Shown here: positions 62,901-64,000 of the stretch, one piece after another
How the letters are laid out: each line of letters opens with the position of its first letter
Position numbering within the stretch: the stretch's first letter is position 1
Assembly (NCBI RefSeq): GCF_023276435.1
Contig: NZ_JALLPO010000047.1
Location: forward strand, 1-64,000
Origin: Sphaerisporangium perillae
GTDB lineage: Bacteria > Actinomycetota > Actinomycetes > Streptosporangiales > Streptosporangiaceae
DNA: 64,000 bases
Direction of reading: 5' to 3'
Translations under genes and position numbers: made by a program
The notes under the pieces: model-generated
What the model saw: the letters and a program-made list of their open reading frames with translations, nothing else
Told to the model about the DNA's origin: nothing
Databases searched by the model: none

Positions 62901-64000
62901 ACGGCTGGGGGCCGCATGTATGGACCGGGGCGGCCCAGCCGACCGAGTGGGCCGCACCCGTCCAGCCGGCGGGCACCGACGGCTTCGGGGTGTACTACCG
63001 GGTGCCGCTGGCCGAGGGGGCGACGAGCCTGAGCTACATCATCCACAAGGGCGACGACAAGGACCTGCCCGCCGACCAGTCGCTCGACCTGACGACCGCC
63101 GGCCACGAGGTCTGGCGGCTTGCGGCCACCGAGGGCAACCTGCTGCCGCAGCCTCCGGCCCGGGGCGCCGACGCCGACCTGTCCAAGGCGGCGGCCCACT
63201 GGATCGACCGCGACACCGTCGCCTGGAACGTCACGCCGTCCGCGCCGCTGCGCTACTCGCTGGCCTTCTCGGAGAAGGGCGACATCGCCTACGACAAGGG
63301 TGACCTGACCGGCGATATCCGGATCATCCGCCTGGACCAGGGTGGCGGGCTGACCGACGCGCAGAAGGCGAAGTGGCCGCACCTGGCCTCCTACGCCGCC
63401 CTGAAGGTGGACCCGCGGGACGCCGGGCTGGTCCGCGCGGCGCTGCGCGGCCAGGTCGTCGCCGTCGAGCGCGACGCCGCGGGCGTCCTGCTGTCGGCGA
63501 CCGGCGTGCAGATCCCCGGGGTGCTCGACGACCTGTACGCCAAGGCCTCCAGCGCCGAACTCGGCCCTGTGTGGCCCTCGTCCTCGGCGTCCTCGCAGCT
63601 CACGTCGGGGTCGGCCTCGCCTGCGCTGTCGGTGTGGGCGCCCACGGCGCGCAAGGTGGAGCTGGCGCTGTACCGCGACCCGTCCGGCGGCGAGCCCGCC
63701 GTGCACGAGATGCGGCGCGACGAGGCCACCGGCGTCTGGTCCGTGCGCGGAACGCCGGCCTGGAAGGGGCGCTACTACACCTTCCTGGTCACCGTGTACG
63801 CCCCGTCGGCCGGCAAGGTCGTCACCAACGAGGTGACCGACCCCTACAGCGTGTCGCTGGCGGCCGACTCGGTGCGCAGCCAGCTCGTGGACCTGTCCGA
63901 CCGTTCCCTGCGGCCCGACGGGTGGTCCACCCTGCGCAAGCCGAAGGCCGTGAGCCAGGGCAGGGCGTCGGTCTACGAGCTGCACGTGCGCGACTTCTCC
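59906..64000 (+). CDS. Secreted alpha-amylase/pullulanase fusion, 3' end cut off
   Basis: The first 1365 residues of a very large secreted enzyme. After a signal peptide (to about 45) comes a GH13 alpha-amylase domain (about 105-560) with 'FFDIITNHTADVV', the nucleophile Asp357 in 'GFRIDTAKHV', Glu391 in 'MFGEVYS' and Asp462 in 'LGNHDMGR'. Three CBM41/pullulanase-associated starch-binding modules follow (about 780, 880 and 984 onward), each with 'GWG-HxW' and an 'IxHKGDxKD' pattern. A pullulanase N-terminal region and CBM48-like 'LSVWAPTARKVELALYRD' lead to the start of a second GH13 domain ('RASVYELHVRDFS'). GTG 59906 follows GGAGG by five bases. It would cut alpha-1,4 and alpha-1,6 bonds in starch or pullulan. 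Confidence 0.93.
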   Translation, partial: MVWPLPPRPARRTLARRTGLSVAAILAAVLSASPLAALSPASAASHPALSGSAASPRSAAPAQAPVTAAPAPPAGPLVSALSRTADPSDMELARDAPRTALSRERFYFAMTDRFANGDTGNDRGGLTGDRLTTGFDPADKGFYQGGDLAGLIGRLDYVKNLGSTAIWLTPAFKNRPVQGTGADASAGYHGYWITDFTSIDPHLGTNAQMKQLVREAHKRGMKVFFDIITNHTADVVEYKENSSTYRSKGAYPYLDTSGRPFDDRDYAAGNTFPKVDANSFPYTPVAPKGVKTPSWLNDPTMYHNRGDSTFSGGENDEYGDFSGLDDLWTERPEVVKGMTDIYKTWVRDTGIDGFRIDTAKHVNMEFWQRFSPALHGYAARLGNKRFFMFGEVYSSDPALTSRYSTRGGMDATLDFPFQEAARSFSGGTADAARLTRLYAGDDYHTDADGDAASLPTFLGNHDMGRIGRFISQDNPGAPDGELLRRDLLAHELMYLTRGQPVVYYGDEQGFTGKGGDKDARQTMFASKTQSYLTDDLIGTAATHAQDNFVPSHPLYQGIAALAKLRDAHPALADGAQIERLSTGGLYAFSRIAAKEQVEYVVAVNNGEAAASAAVPTYSAGTAFTKVYGDTAAATVTTGGDRTLQVTVPPLSAVVYRASAPIAAPAAAPAVSITLPGAEIRGTAADGRIPVTATVPGSGFDQVTFAAKVGDGSFQVLGTDDAPTVSGANRTFRVFHDLTGLAAGTKITYRAVVKDSAGRFAGASETATVGAAPEPGEPGAVTRDWLVVHYQRSDYDGWGLHVWGDVEQPTEWGAPLPLTGEDAFGRFAWIKLKPGAASVGIITHKGDEKDGGDRTVNPARNGEVWLAEGKADTYTSRAAAQGSATVHYSRPDKDYTGWGLHLWGDALADGAGTDWASPRPPDGTDSYGAFWKVPLKDPAVPLNYIVHKGDTKDPGPDQSFTPAVRPEAYVNSGDTTIHPTRAAAENVAILHYHRPDGNYDGWGPHVWTGAAQPTEWAAPVQPAGTDGFGVYYRVPLAEGATSLSYIIHKGDDKDLPADQSLDLTTAGHEVWRLAATEGNLLPQPPARGADADLSKAAAHWIDRDTVAWNVTPSAPLRYSLAFSEKGDIAYDKGDLTGDIRIIRLDQGGGLTDAQKAKWPHLASYAALKVDPRDAGLVRAALRGQVVAVERDAAGVLLSATGVQIPGVLDDLYAKASSAELGPVWPSSSASSQLTSGSASPALSVWAPTARKVELALYRDPSGGEPAVHEMRRDEATGVWSVRGTPAWKGRYYTFLVTVYAPSAGKVVTNEVTDPYSVSLAADSVRSQLVDLSDRSLRPDGWSTLRKPKAVSQGRASVYELHVRDFS

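Noticed and set aside
61016-63985. 989-codon minus-strand frame opposite the pullulanase fusion
   Set aside because: Shadow of the GH13/CBM41 gene; repetitive Arg/Val/Gly composition and no recognisable protein.

Overview
The window is very GC-rich with actinobacterial gene style: many GTG starts, GGAGG-type ribosome sites, several apparently leaderless starts, large secreted glycoside hydrolases with carbohydrate-binding modules, a MerR/TipAS regulator, NB-ARC/LuxR-type ATPases and an FMO/OsmC/metX/metY set. It fits a filamentous soil actinomycete of the Streptosporangiaceae or Streptomyces kind; the genus is inference. No CRISPR array, rRNA operon or intact prophage was seen.

Layout. 0-0.7 kb: the end of a secreted CBM2 protein and a CAT-anticodon tRNA. 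0.7-4.1 kb: a tRNA-flanking stretch of orphan membrane proteins and a truncated ISAs1-type transposase. 4.1-9.5 kb: a GT39 membrane glycosyltransferase coupled to a frameshifted TPR gene, a methyltransferase, a LuxR-type relic and a flavin monooxygenase with an apparent ATC start. 9.5-13.2 kb: OsmC divergent from metX-metY-CoA-binding protein (sulfhydrylation route to methionine or homocysteine). 13.7-24 kb: a MerR regulator, an orphan protein and a gene graveyard (fadD, echA, MFS, YheO-type regulator, FAH, IclR, sugar permease and LuxR fragments) around intact threonine-dehydratase-like, IlvD/Edd and alcohol dehydrogenase genes. 24.2-30.4 kb: amidase, a large secreted GH87 alpha-1,3-glucanase and RidA. 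30.4-37.2 kb: glpF-glpK-glpD facing an IclR (GylR-type) regulator and a second glycerol kinase, with two matching palindromic operators. 37.3-40.7 kb: secreted GH3 beta-glucosidase with LacI-type palindromes upstream, and a PH-domain membrane protein. 40.7-43.8 kb: a pyruvate-dehydrogenase-E1-like enzyme divergent from an Lrp/AsnC regulator. 43.9-50.4 kb: dienelactone hydrolase, catalase, CtaG/DUF2243 membrane pair and a UbiB-family kinase. 50.7-54.5 kb: alcohol dehydrogenase, a membrane-anchored AA10 LPMO, a STAS protein and a small winged-helix protein. 54.6-59.6 kb: an HTH-less NB-ARC protein, a lipoprotein with a duplicated 88-residue module, and a divergent pair of a small membrane protein and a YiiX-like amidase. 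59.9-64 kb: the first 1365 residues of an amylase-pullulanase fusion.

How the genes work together. Four genes attack polysaccharides outside the cell (CBM2 protein, GH87, GH3, AA10) and a fifth handles starch or glycogen. The glycerol regulon is complete: uptake, phosphorylation, oxidation and regulator. The most interesting less-described items are the duplicated Cys-bracketed lipoprotein module, a symmetric bidirectional promoter that would start two genes as leaderless mRNAs, the three-box promoter of the winged-helix gene, and the GylR operator geometry.
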